Assembly (NCBI GenBank): GCA_002339725.1
Contig: DDKN01000047.1
Coordinates: forward strand, 1 to 16,198
Origin: Thiobacillus sp. UBA2597
GTDB lineage: Bacteria > Pseudomonadota > Gammaproteobacteria > Burkholderiales > Thiobacillaceae
Direction of reading: 5' to 3'
DNA: 16,198 nucleotides
Numbering within the stretch: the stretch's first letter is position 1; every line of letters begins with the position of its first letter. A program made the position numbers and the translations under genes. The notes under the pieces are model-generated. The model did not search any database. It was not told the origin of the DNA and worked only from the letters and a program-made list of their open reading frames with translations. Below are positions 6,367 through 14,736 of the stretch, piece by piece.

Positions 6367-8096
6367 GCCGCCGCGTGAACCCGCTGTTGCGTCTGGACCT
6401 GCAGCGCTGGCGCATGCGCCTGATGCTGGGTCTGCTGTTCGCCGCCTATGCCGCGCTCAGCGTGCGTGCCCTCTATCTGCAGGGCTGGCAGGACGATTTC
6501 CTGCAGGAGAAGGGCGAGGCGCGCATCAACCGCCTGCAGCCGGTGCCGGCCTATCGCGGCATGATCACCGACCGCCGGGGGGAGCCGCTCGCGATCAGCA
6601 CCCCGGTCGAATCGATCTGGCTCAATCCGCGCGAGGCGCAGGCGACGCCCGAACAGATCGCCGCGCTGGCCGGCCTGCTCGAGATCGAGCCGGGCAGCCT
6701 GAAAAAAATCTTCCAGGACAAGGGCAAGAGCTTCGTCTATCTGCGCCGGCAGTTGCCGCCGGATGTCGCCGCGCGCGCGCTCGCGTTGCAGATCAAGGGC
6801 CTCTACAGCAAGCCGGAATACCGCCGCTACTATCCGTCCGGCGAGGTGGTGGCCCATGTCCTGGGCCTGACCTCGGTCGAGGACAAGGGCATCGAGGGCG
6901 CCGAGCTGATCTACGAGAAGTGGTTGGCGGGCGAGCCGGGCCTCAAGCGGGTGGCGCGTGACCGGCGCGGCAATGTGGTCGAGGTGCTGGAATCGGTCAA
7001 GCTGCCGCGCCCGGGCCAGGACCTGGCCCTGTCGCTCAATCTGCAGATCCAGTATCTGGCCTATCGCGAACTGGCCGCCGCGGTGCAGCAGCATCGGGCG
7101 CGGGCCGGGGCGGTGGTGGTGCTCGACGCCAAGACCGGCGAGATCCTGGCGCTGGCCAACCAGCCCAGCTACAACCCGAACAACCGCGCGACCCTGACGA
7201 CCGACCGTGCGCGCAACCGGGCGGTGACCGACGCCTTCGAGCCGGGCTCGACCATGAAGCCCTTCCTGGTGGCCGCCGCGCTGGAGGCCGGCATCGTCCG
7301 GCCGGACACCCGGATCGACACCGGCCCGGGCTACCTTTTGGTGGGCGACAAGAAGATCACCGACGTTCATCCCAAGGGCAATCTCAGCGTGGCCGAGGCG
7401 ATCCAGGTGTCGAGTAACGTCGCCACCGCCAAGATCGCGCTCGACATGCGTTCGGAGGATTACTGGCGCACCTTGAGCCGCGCCGGATTCGGCGCGCCGC
7501 CCTATTCGGGCCTGCCGGGCGAGAGCAGCGGCCGCCTGCGCCCCTATGACAGCTGGCGCCCGATCGAAAAGGCGACCATGGCCTATGGCCACGGCATCTC
7601 GGTCAGCCTGATGCAGCTGGCCCATGCCTACACCGTGTTCGCCAACGACGGCTGGATGCCCCCGCTCACCATCGTCAAGCGGCGCGAGGCCGTGGTCGGT
7701 CAGCGCATCCTGTCCGAGCGCACCGCGCGCGAGGTGCGTGCCATGCTGGAACTGGCCACCCAGGACGGCGGCACGGCGCCCCAGGCCCGGGTGGTCGGTT
7801 ACCGGGTCGCGGGCAAGACCGGCACCGCGCACAAGCTGATCGGCGGCAGCTACGCCCCGGACAAGTATCTGTCCTCCTTCGTCGGGATGGCGCCGGCCTC
7901 GGACCCGCGCCTGGTCATCGCCGTCGTGGTCGACGAACCCTCCGGCGGCGTCTATTACGGCGGGCAGATCGCCGCCCCGGTGTTCAGCCGGGTCATGGCC
8001 GGCGCCTTGCGCCTGATGGCGGTGCCGCCCGATGCCCCGATGGAATCCTGGACCGGGCCGAATCACGCGGCGCCGCTGGTGGCGGAGGACGTATGA
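6363..8096 (+). CDS. ftsI: FtsI (PBP3), septal peptidoglycan transpeptidase
   Basis: The product has 577 residues: a short cytoplasmic tail, a signal anchor (about 19-36), a periplasmic dimerisation module (YRGMITDRRGEPLAIS near 64) and a class B transpeptidase domain. The catalytic motifs are complete: STMK (Ser296-Lys299), SSN (350-352) and KTG (485-487). FtsI cross-links septal peptidoglycan and works with the glycosyltransferase FtsW, encoded downstream. Start and stop both form 4-nt ATGA overlaps with ftsL and murE. Nothing unusual was seen. Confidence 0.97.
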   Translation: MSRRVNPLLRLDLQRWRMRLMLGLLFAAYAALSVRALYLQGWQDDFLQEKGEARINRLQPVPAYRGMITDRRGEPLAISTPVESIWLNPREAQATPEQIAALAGLLEIEPGSLKKIFQDKGKSFVYLRRQLPPDVAARALALQIKGLYSKPEYRRYYPSGEVVAHVLGLTSVEDKGIEGAELIYEKWLAGEPGLKRVARDRRGNVVEVLESVKLPRPGQDLALSLNLQIQYLAYRELAAAVQQHRARAGAVVVLDAKTGEILALANQPSYNPNNRATLTTDRARNRAVTDAFEPGSTMKPFLVAAALEAGIVRPDTRIDTGPGYLLVGDKKITDVHPKGNLSVAEAIQVSSNVATAKIALDMRSEDYWRTLSRAGFGAPPYSGLPGESSGRLRPYDSWRPIEKATMAYGHGISVSLMQLAHAYTVFANDGWMPPLTIVKRREAVVGQRILSERTAREVRAMLELATQDGGTAPQARVVGYRVAGKTGTAHKLIGGSYAPDKYLSSFVGMAPASDPRLVIAVVVDEPSGGVYYGGQIAAPVFSRVMAGALRLMAVPPDAPMESWTGPNHAAPLVAEDV

Positions 8097-9562
8097 ACCA
8101 ACACCAGGCCCTGATTCAGGAGCTGCGCCAGGTGCGGCCACCGATCGAACGGCTCACCGCCGACAGCCGCCAGGTCCGGCCGGGCGATGCCTTCCTCGCC
8201 TTCCCGGGCGGGGCGCACGACGGCCGGCATCACATCGCCGAGGCGATTCGCGCCGGCGCCGGTGCCGTGCTGTGGGAGCCGGAAGGCTTTGCCTGGCAAG
8301 CCGAATGGACCGTATACAACCGCCCGCTGCCGGGCCTGAAGGCCCTGGCCGCCGAGATCGCCGCGGAATGGTACGGGCATCCCTCCGAGGCCCTCTGGGT
8401 CATCGGCGTGACCGGCACCAATGGCAAGACCTCCTGCAGCCATTGGTTGGCCGAGGCGCTGACCGGCCTGGGCCGGCGCACGGCCGTCATCGGCACCCTG
8501 GGCAACGGCTTCCCGCCGGCACTGTCCGCCAGCAGCCACACCACGCCGGATGTGGTGACCCTGCAGGGCCTGTTCGCCGAGTTTCGGGCGGCGGGTGCCG
8601 ACGCCGTGGCGATGGAGGTTTCCTCGCACGCGCTGGATCAGGGCCGGGTGGCGCAGACCCGGTTCGATGTGGCCATGCTGACCAATCTCTCGCGCGACCA
8701 CCTGGATTACCACGGCGACATGGCCAGCTATGCCCACGCCAAGGCCAGGCTGTTCGACTGGCCCGGTCTCAAGTGGGCCGTGCTCAATGTGGAAGACGAG
8801 CTGGGCCAGCGCCTGTACCGCGATCTCAAGGACGGGCCGACCCGGGTGCTGGGCTACGGCCTGCGCAGCGGCGAAGTGCATGCGGAGAAGTTCGTGCTCG
8901 ACCGCAATGGCATGCGTCTGGAGGTGGTCACGCCCTGGGGCCGGGGCGAATTGAAAACCGCGCTGCTGGGCGAGTTCAACGCCTACAACCTGCTCGGTTG
9001 CCTTGCCGTGCTGCTGGCTAGCGGGGTCGAGCTGGCTGGCGCGCTGGCGGCCCTGGCCAAGGTGAAGCCGGTGGCCGGGCGCCTGCAGCGGGTCGAGGTG
9101 GAAGGGCCGGCGCCGACCGTGATCGTCGACTACGCCCACACCCCGGACGCCCTGCACAAGGTGCTCGCCACCCTGAAGTCGCTGGTGCACGGGGGCCGGC
9201 TGATCTGCGTGTTCGGCTGCGGTGGCGGGCGCGACAAGGGCAAGCGGCCGCAGATGGGTGGCATCGCCAGCGCCCTGGCCGACCGGGTGATCGTCACCAG
9301 CGACAACCCGCGCGGCGAAGACCCGGCCGTCATCATCGCCGAGATCCTGGCCGGCATGCCACCGGGACAGACCGCCGTGATCGATCGGCAGGACGCCATC
9401 GCCCAGGCCATCGCCGAGGCGAAGCCGGAGGACATCGTGCTGATCGCCGGCAAGGGTCATGAGGATTACCAGGAGATCGCCGGGCGCCGGCTGCATTTTT
9501 CCGATGTGGAGGAGGCCGCGCACGGTCTCGCAAAATGGAGGGCCGAGCATGCGGCTCACTGA
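8093..9562 (+). CDS. murE: MurE, UDP-MurNAc-L-Ala-D-Glu:meso-diaminopimelate ligase
   Basis: The 489-residue Mur ligase adds the third stem residue to the peptidoglycan precursor, using ATP in the cytoplasm. Domain 1 binds the UDP-sugar (LTADSRQVRPGDAFLA, 21-36). The ATP loop is GTNGKTS (108-114). MEVSSHALDQGR and the probable carbamylated Lys217 (YAHAKARLF) mark the central domain, and DNPR (404-407) is the known signature for meso-diaminopimelate rather than lysine. The ATG at 8093 overlaps the ftsI stop. The end overlaps murF by 14 nt. Confidence 0.97.
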   Translation: MNQHQALIQELRQVRPPIERLTADSRQVRPGDAFLAFPGGAHDGRHHIAEAIRAGAGAVLWEPEGFAWQAEWTVYNRPLPGLKALAAEIAAEWYGHPSEALWVIGVTGTNGKTSCSHWLAEALTGLGRRTAVIGTLGNGFPPALSASSHTTPDVVTLQGLFAEFRAAGADAVAMEVSSHALDQGRVAQTRFDVAMLTNLSRDHLDYHGDMASYAHAKARLFDWPGLKWAVLNVEDELGQRLYRDLKDGPTRVLGYGLRSGEVHAEKFVLDRNGMRLEVVTPWGRGELKTALLGEFNAYNLLGCLAVLLASGVELAGALAALAKVKPVAGRLQRVEVEGPAPTVIVDYAHTPDALHKVLATLKSLVHGGRLICVFGCGGGRDKGKRPQMGGIASALADRVIVTSDNPRGEDPAVIIAEILAGMPPGQTAVIDRQDAIAQAIAEAKPEDIVLIAGKGHEDYQEIAGRRLHFSDVEEAAHGLAKWRAEHAAH

Positions 9563-10934
9563 AGTGGCCCAGGCCCTGTCCGCCCAGGCGGTGGGCGAGG
9601 ACGTCGAATTCACCACGGTCTCGACCGATACCCGCAATCTGCCCAAAGGCGCCCTGTTCATCGCCCTGCGCGGCGAACGCTTCGACGGCCACCGCTTCGC
9701 CGCCCAGGCGCTGGCGGCCGGGGCGGCGGCGGTGATGATCGATGCCGCCGCGCAGCTCAGTCTGGCGCCGGCCATCGTGGTGCCGGATACCCGCCTGGCC
9801 CTGGGCCGGCTCGCCGCCTGGCACCGCAGTCGGCAGCCGGCCAAGGTGGTGGCGATCACCGGCAGCAACGGCAAGACCACGGTCAAGGAGATGACCGCCG
9901 CCATCCTGCGCGCCCATGCGGTTCAAACCGGGGCCGACGCCGGCGCGGTGCTGGCGACCGAGGGCAATCTGAACAACGACATCGGCGTGCCGCTGATGTT
10001 GCTGCGCCTGACCCCGGCCCATCGCTATGCCGTGATCGAGATGGGCATGAACCACCCGGGTGAATTGACCTATCTGTCGAACCTGGCCCGGCCCGATGCC
10101 GCCCTGGTCAACAATGCCCAGCGCGCCCACCTCGAAGGGCTGCAAACGGTGGAGGCGGTGGCCCGGGCCAAGGGCGAGATCTTCACCGGCCTGGCGGCCG
10201 ACGGCATCGCGCTGATCAATGCCGACGACCCTCACACCGCACTCTGGCGCGGGATGAATGCAGGGCGGCGCATCGTCAGCTTCGGCCTGGCGCCGCAGGC
10301 CGATGTCCGGGTCGAACACCGACCCCTGGCCTACGGCGCCGCGCTCACCCTGCACACGCCGGTCGGCACGGTGCAGTGCGAACTGCATGCGCCCGGCCTG
10401 CACAACGTGCGCAACGCCGCCGCCGCCACCGCGGCCGCCTTGGCCTTGGGCGCCTCGCTCGATGCCGTGGCCCAGGGCCTGAATGGCTACACCGGGGTGA
10501 AGGGGCGTCTGCAACGCAAGGAATGCCTGCTCGGCGCGCATCTCATCGACGACACCTACAACGCCAACCCGGACTCAGTCACGGCCGCCATCCAGGTGCT
10601 CGCCAGCCAGCCGGGCAAACGCATCCTGGTGCTGGGCGATATGGGCGAGCTGGGCCCGGGCGCGGCCGAACTGCATCGCGAGATCGGTGCCAAGGCGCGC
10701 GCCGCCGGCATCGAGCGCCTGTTCTGCCTGGGCGAGCTGTCGATCCACGCCGTGGAAGGGTTCGGCCCGGCCAGCGATGGCCAGCGCGCCATGCACTTCG
10801 AACGCATCGAGGAGTTGCTGGCGGAAGTGGAGAACGCGCTGGAACCGGGTGCGACGCTGCTGGTGAAAGGTTCGCGCTTCATGCAGATGGAGCGCGTTGT
10901 GAAAAGCTTTGAGGAGGCACACCAATGCTCCTGA
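9549..10934 (+). CDS. murF: MurF, UDP-MurNAc-tripeptide:D-Ala-D-Ala ligase
   Basis: The 461-residue ligase completes the UDP-MurNAc-pentapeptide. Motifs are STDTRNLPKGALFIALRGERFDGH, seen in the N-terminal domain (25-48), GSNGKTT (105-111), EMGMNHPGEL, NVRNAAAATAAAL, DDTYNANPDS and VLGDMGELG. The ATG at 9549 has a GGAGGG Shine-Dalgarno and matches the family's start; the open frame extends upstream without similarity. It overlaps murE by 14 nt and mraY by 10 nt. Confidence 0.97.
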   Translation: MRLTEVAQALSAQAVGEDVEFTTVSTDTRNLPKGALFIALRGERFDGHRFAAQALAAGAAAVMIDAAAQLSLAPAIVVPDTRLALGRLAAWHRSRQPAKVVAITGSNGKTTVKEMTAAILRAHAVQTGADAGAVLATEGNLNNDIGVPLMLLRLTPAHRYAVIEMGMNHPGELTYLSNLARPDAALVNNAQRAHLEGLQTVEAVARAKGEIFTGLAADGIALINADDPHTALWRGMNAGRRIVSFGLAPQADVRVEHRPLAYGAALTLHTPVGTVQCELHAPGLHNVRNAAAATAAALALGASLDAVAQGLNGYTGVKGRLQRKECLLGAHLIDDTYNANPDSVTAAIQVLASQPGKRILVLGDMGELGPGAAELHREIGAKARAAGIERLFCLGELSIHAVEGFGPASDGQRAMHFERIEELLAEVENALEPGATLLVKGSRFMQMERVVKSFEEAHQCS

Positions 10935-12010
10935 TGCTCGCGCAGTGGCTCGGCCACGACATCCGGGCCTTCAACGTGTTCAGCTACATCACGCTGCGCG
11001 CGGTGTTGGCCGTGCTCACGGCCCTGGTGATCTCCTTCATCATCGGCCCGGCCCTGATCCGCAAGCTGACCCAGTACAAGATCGGCCAGGCGGTGCGCGA
11101 CGACGGCCCGCAGACCCATTTGGTCAAGGCCGGCACCCCGACCATGGGCGGTGCCCTGATCCTGAGCGCCATGGTGATCACCACCCTGCTGTGGGCCGAT
11201 CTGTCCAATCAGTATGTCTGGATCGCATTGCTGACCCTGATCGGTTTCGGCGCGATCGGCTGGGTCGACGACTGGCGCAAGGTGGTGCAGCGCAATCCCA
11301 AGGGGCTGCCCGCGCGTTGGAAATACTTCTGGCAATCGGTGATCGCCGCCCTGGTCGCCGCCTGGCTCGCCTATTCGGCCCAGCTGCCGACCCAGACCGA
11401 GCTGATCGTGCCCTTCTTCAAGGACGTGGCCATCCCCCTGGGCGTGGCCGGCTTCGTGCTGCTCACCTATTTCGTCATCGTCGGCACCAGCAACGCGGTG
11501 AACCTGACCGACGGCGCCGACGGCCTGGCCATCATGCCCACGGTGATGGTGGCGGGCGCGCTGGCGGTGTTCGCCTATGTCGCCGGTCACGCGGTGTTCG
11601 CCAAGTACCTGGGCCTGCCGCACATCCCGGGCGCGGGCGAGCTGGTGGTGTTCTGCAGTGCCATGGTGGGTGCGGGCCTCGCCTTCCTCTGGTTCAACGC
11701 CTACCCGGCCGAGGTGTTCATGGGCGACGTCGGCGCCCTGGCCCTGGGCGCCGCGCTCGGCGTGGTCGCCGTGATCGTGCGCCAGGAGATCGTGCTGTTC
11801 ATCATGGGCGGCGTGTTCGTGGTTGAGACCATCTCGGTCATGCTCCAGGTCGGTTCCTACAAGCTGCGCGGCAAGCGCATCTTCCTCATGGCGCCGCTGC
11901 ACCACCACTACGAACTCAAGGGCTGGAAAGAAAATCAGGTTGTGGTCCGCTTTTGGATCATCAGCATGATGCTGGTCCTCATTGGCCTGTCGACGCTGAA
12001 ACTGCGATGA
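10925..12010 (+). CDS. mraY: MraY, phospho-MurNAc-pentapeptide translocase
   Basis: The 361-residue polytopic inner-membrane enzyme transfers phospho-MurNAc-pentapeptide to undecaprenyl phosphate, giving lipid I. Signature regions are RDDGPQTHLVKAGTPTMGG (58-76), the Asp115-Asp116 pair in GWVDDWRK, NLTDGADGLAIMP, FMGDVGALALGA and the MAPLHHHYELKGW loop before the last helix. Length equals that of E. coli MraY (360) within one residue. The stop is in an ATGA (12007-12010), the form expected for overlap with murD, but murD starts only 185 bp further on. The last 67 bp of the gene are duplicated immediately before murD, so the gene tail appears to have been duplicated together with the insertion. 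Confidence 0.97.
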   Translation: MLLMLAQWLGHDIRAFNVFSYITLRAVLAVLTALVISFIIGPALIRKLTQYKIGQAVRDDGPQTHLVKAGTPTMGGALILSAMVITTLLWADLSNQYVWIALLTLIGFGAIGWVDDWRKVVQRNPKGLPARWKYFWQSVIAALVAAWLAYSAQLPTQTELIVPFFKDVAIPLGVAGFVLLTYFVIVGTSNAVNLTDGADGLAIMPTVMVAGALAVFAYVAGHAVFAKYLGLPHIPGAGELVVFCSAMVGAGLAFLWFNAYPAEVFMGDVGALALGAALGVVAVIVRQEIVLFIMGGVFVVETISVMLQVGSYKLRGKRIFLMAPLHHHYELKGWKENQVVVRFWIISMMLVLIGLSTLKLR

Positions 12011-12195
12011 GAAACCAAGACCACAACCTGATTTCGTCGCAGGGTAATGGCCCGAGGCCGACAGCGCCGGCCGCAGGCCGTCGCGCTGACGCGCCTTGGG
12101 CCGTTAGCCGGAGACAAAACCGTGAATCGGTCCGTTTTTGGATCATCAGCATGATGCTGGTCCTCATCGGCTTGTCGACGCTGAAACTGCGATGA
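12007..12195 (+). CDS. Spacer ORF linking mraY to murD (62 codons, within insertion)
   Basis: This is an open frame without a recognised family. It starts at the ATG embedded in the mraY stop (ATGA) and ends in a TGA embedded in the murD start (ATGA at 12192-12195). Residues 1-39 come from the palindromic insert (LISSQG near 8, RRQNR at 35-39). Residues 42-62 repeat the MraY C-terminus (VRFWIISMMLVLIGLSTLKL) and would form a membrane helix. Its three base differences from the mraY tail (12134, 12168, 12172 region) are all synonymous in this frame. Translation is inferred from the coupling geometry only; it may simply be a passage for ribosomes. Confidence 0.4.
   Translation: MRNQDHNLISSQGNGPRPTAPAAGRRADAPWAVSRRQNRESVRFWIISMMLVLIGLSTLKLR
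12011..12195 (+). mobile_element. Palindromic insertion with duplicated mraY 3' end
   Basis: The 185-bp insert between mraY and murD has four parts. The first is GAAACCAA, a short linker. The second is 12019-12035, an inverted copy of mraY 11930-11947 (16 bases perfect). The third is a long hairpin at 12042-12109, whose arms GGGTAATGGCCCGAGG and CCTTGGGCCGTTAGCC pair with a few wobbles. The fourth, after ACAAAACCG, is 12129-12195, a direct copy of 11944-12010 (64 of 67 bases). The left core GTCGCAGGGTAA (12036-12047) and the CAAAACCG on the right match the ftsW-murG repeats. No transposase is encoded, so if mobile it depends on factors elsewhere. The exact mechanism is unknown. Confidence 0.75.
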
Positions 12196-13580
12196 ACGCT
12201 CGGCTGAACCTCGAAGGACGCAAGGCCCTGGTCGTCGGACTCGGCGACACCGGCCTGTCCTGCGTGCGCTGGCTGATGAGCCAGGGTGCCGAGCTGCGCG
12301 CGACCGACAGCCGCGCGGTGCCGCCCCATGCTGAGCGGCTGCGTGCGGCGCACCCGCAAGTGACACTCCGCCTGGGGGGCTTTTGTCAGGACGATTTCGA
12401 CTGGGCCGATCTCATCGTGGTCAGCCCCGGCGTGCCGCTGGCGACGCCCGAGATTCAGGTGGCGGCGAAGGCCGGCAAGGACATCGTCGGCGATGTCGAA
12501 TTGTTCGCTCGCAGCATCCAAGGTGGCCGTGCCAAGGTGATCGCCATCACCGGCAGCAACGGCAAGAGCACGGTGACCAGCCTGGTCGGCCATCTGTGCC
12601 AGGCGGCCGGGCTCAGGACCGTGGTTGCCGGCAACATCGGTCTGCCGGTGCTCGATGCCCTGACAGAGCAGGGCGAGGCCCGGCCCGAGGTCTATGTCCT
12701 GGAGCTGTCCAGCTTCCAGTTGGAAACCACGGCGAGCCTCGTACCCGATGCCGCCACCGTGCTCAATCTGTCGGAAGACCATATGGACCGCTATGCCGGC
12801 ATGGCCGACTATGCCGCGGCCAAGGCGCGCATCTTCCACGGTGGCGGCGTGCAGGTACTCAACCGTGATGACCCCTTGGTGATGGCCATGCGCCAGCCCG
12901 GCCGCACCGTCTACACCTTCGGGCTGGCCGAACCGGCCGCGCCGGGCGAATGGGGCCTGGTGCAGCAGGACGGGCGCCATTGGCTGGCCGAGCATGGCTG
13001 CAGCCTGATGCCGGTGGACGAGCTGCCGATCACCGGCCTGCACAACGCCGCCAACGCCCTGGCCGCCCTGGCCCTGTGCCGCGCCATCGGCCTCGATTAC
13101 GCCCCCCTGCTGTCGGGGCTCAAGCGTTTCAAGGGCTTGCCGCACCGGGTGGAAAAGGTGGCCACGGTGAAGGACGTGACCTTCTACGACGATTCCAAAG
13201 GCACCAATGTCGGTGCCACCGTGGCGGCACTCATGGGCATGCCCTGTCCGGTGGTGCTGATCGCCGGCGGCGACGGCAAGGGCCAGGATTTCACGCCGCT
13301 GAAGGATGCCGTGAAAAAGGTCCATGCGGTGGTGCAGATCGGCCGAGACGGGCCGCAGATCGCGGCCGCCATCGCCGGCAGCGTGCCGGTGGTGCGGGCC
13401 GAGAGCCTGGAGGCGGCGGTGCGCCAGGCCTACGCCCTGGCCCGGCCGGGCGATGCCGTGCTGCTGTCGCCGGCCTGCGCCAGCTTCGACATGTTCCGCA
13501 ATTACGTGCACCGGGCCGAGGTCTTCGTTCAGGCGGTGCAGGCCCTGAAGGCCGAAGAGGAGGGCGCCCGTGTTCTATAA
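12192..13580 (+). CDS. murD: MurD, UDP-MurNAc-L-Ala:D-glutamate ligase
   Basis: The 462-residue Mur ligase adds D-glutamate to UDP-MurNAc-L-alanine. It has a Rossmann-like N-terminal domain (KALVVGLGDTGLSCVRWL, 11-28), the ATP loop GSNGKST (121-127), ELSSFQLE, NLSEDHMDRYAG, the GLPHRVE segment and YDDSKGTNVGATVAAL. The start ATG at 12192 overlaps the stop of the spacer ORF (ATGA). An in-frame ATG further upstream at 12138 lies inside the duplicated mraY tail and is rejected. No strong Shine-Dalgarno precedes the start, which suggests dependence on translation from upstream. The 3' end overlaps ftsW by 11 nt. Confidence 0.96.
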   Translation: MNARLNLEGRKALVVGLGDTGLSCVRWLMSQGAELRATDSRAVPPHAERLRAAHPQVTLRLGGFCQDDFDWADLIVVSPGVPLATPEIQVAAKAGKDIVGDVELFARSIQGGRAKVIAITGSNGKSTVTSLVGHLCQAAGLRTVVAGNIGLPVLDALTEQGEARPEVYVLELSSFQLETTASLVPDAATVLNLSEDHMDRYAGMADYAAAKARIFHGGGVQVLNRDDPLVMAMRQPGRTVYTFGLAEPAAPGEWGLVQQDGRHWLAEHGCSLMPVDELPITGLHNAANALAALALCRAIGLDYAPLLSGLKRFKGLPHRVEKVATVKDVTFYDDSKGTNVGATVAALMGMPCPVVLIAGGDGKGQDFTPLKDAVKKVHAVVQIGRDGPQIAAAIAGSVPVVRAESLEAAVRQAYALARPGDAVLLSPACASFDMFRNYVHRAEVFVQAVQALKAEEEGARVL

Positions 13581-14736
13581 GGCGGCCCAGCCCAAGCGCA
13601 CCCTGCTCGCGCCCTACGACTGGGGTCTGCTCTGGGCCGTGTTCGCCCTGCTGGCCATGGGCCTGGTCATGGTCTATTCGGCCTCAATCGCGGTGGCCGA
13701 GGCCAAGAGCGTCAACCAGCAGGGCGAGTTCTATCTCATCCGCCACGCCATGTATTTGACGGTCGGTCTGGCCGCGGCCTATGCCGCGTTCCAGGTGCCG
13801 ACCGGGCTGTGGCAGAAGGCGGCGCCCTGGCTGTTCATCCTGGGCGCGCTCTGCCTCATCGCCGTGCTGGTGCCCTTCATCGGCAAGGAGGTGAACGGCA
13901 GCCGGCGCTGGATTCCGCTCGGCCCCCTGGGCAATTTCCAGCCCTCGGAACTGGTCAAGCTGTTCGTCGTGCTCTACGCCGCCGACTACACGGTGCGCAA
14001 GGCGGCGTTCATGGACAACCTGAAGAAGGGCTTCCTGCCCATGTTCATCGTCATGCTCGGCGTCGGCGGTCTGTTGCTGATGGAGCCGGACTTCGGCGCC
14101 TTCGTGGTGATCGTGGCGATCGCGCTGGCCATTCTGTTCCTGGGCGGCCTCAACTGGCGCCTGTTCGCCGGCCTGATCCTGATGCTGGGCGTCGGCTTCG
14201 TGCTGATGATCTGGCTCTCGCCCTATCGCCTGCAGCGGGTGGTCGGATTCATGGACCCCTGGGCCGACCCGCTGGGCAAGGGCTATCAGCTGTCGCACTC
14301 CCTGATCGCCTTCGGTCGCGGCGAACTCACGGGAGTGGGTTTGGGCGACAGCGTGGAGAAGCTGTTCTACCTGCCCGAGGCCTACACCGATTTCCTGCTG
14401 GCGGTGATCGCCGAGGAACTGGGCTTCCTCGGGGTGATGACGGTGATCGCCCTGTTCGCCTGGGTGACCTGGCGCGCCTTCTCCATCGGCTGGCAGGCTG
14501 CGCTGATGGGCCGCAACTACGCCGCCCTGGTCGCCCAGGGCATCGGCGTCTGGCTCGGGGTGCAGGGCTTCATCAACATGGGCGTGAACATGGGCCTGCT
14601 GCCGACCAAGGGCCTGACCCTGCCGCTGATGAGCTACGGCGGCTCCGGCATCGTCGCCAACTGCATGGCGCTGGCGATCCTGATTCGGGTCGACTATGAA
14701 AACAGGCAGCTCATGAGGGGGAAGAAGGCCTTATGA
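13570..14736 (+). CDS. ftsW: FtsW, septal peptidoglycan glycosyltransferase (SEDS family)
   Basis: The 388-residue polytopic membrane protein of the SEDS family polymerises lipid II at the septum with FtsI. Recognisable stretches are FALLAMGLVMVYSAS, GSRRWIPLGPLGNFQPSELVKL, LLMEPDFGA, SPYRLQRVVGFMDPWADPLG, SLIAFGRGELTGVGLGDSVEK, AYTDFLLAVIAEELGFLG and LPLMSYGGSG near the end. The start is a GTG at 13570, inside the end of murD, with GAGGAGG before it. The C-terminus reads ENRQLMRGKKAL; partial copies of this tail recur twice downstream before murG. The stop is in ATGA (14733-14736). Confidence 0.96.
   Translation: MFYKAAQPKRTLLAPYDWGLLWAVFALLAMGLVMVYSASIAVAEAKSVNQQGEFYLIRHAMYLTVGLAAAYAAFQVPTGLWQKAAPWLFILGALCLIAVLVPFIGKEVNGSRRWIPLGPLGNFQPSELVKLFVVLYAADYTVRKAAFMDNLKKGFLPMFIVMLGVGGLLLMEPDFGAFVVIVAIALAILFLGGLNWRLFAGLILMLGVGFVLMIWLSPYRLQRVVGFMDPWADPLGKGYQLSHSLIAFGRGELTGVGLGDSVEKLFYLPEAYTDFLLAVIAEELGFLGVMTVIALFAWVTWRAFSIGWQAALMGRNYAALVAQGIGVWLGVQGFINMGVNMGLLPTKGLTLPLMSYGGSGIVANCMALAILIRVDYENRQLMRGKKAL

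Noticed and set aside
6159..8141. 660-codon minus-strand open frame opposite ftsL and ftsI
   Set aside because: Low-complexity, His/Arg/Gly-rich translation typical of antisense frames; the plus strand holds complete FtsI motifs.
12036..12121. Integron attC site or CRISPR repeat
   Set aside because: There are no RYYYAAC/GTTRRRY simple sites, no regular spacers and no integrase or cas genes; the structure is a long hairpin flanked by gene duplications.
12011..12191. Group II intron or intein
   Set aside because: The insert is under 200 bp, has no domain V-like hairpin that I can identify, and lies after the stop codon rather than in a coding region.
12138..12191. Upstream in-frame start for murD
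   Set aside because: It lies in the duplicated mraY tail read in another frame, and the resulting 18 residues are not MurD-like.
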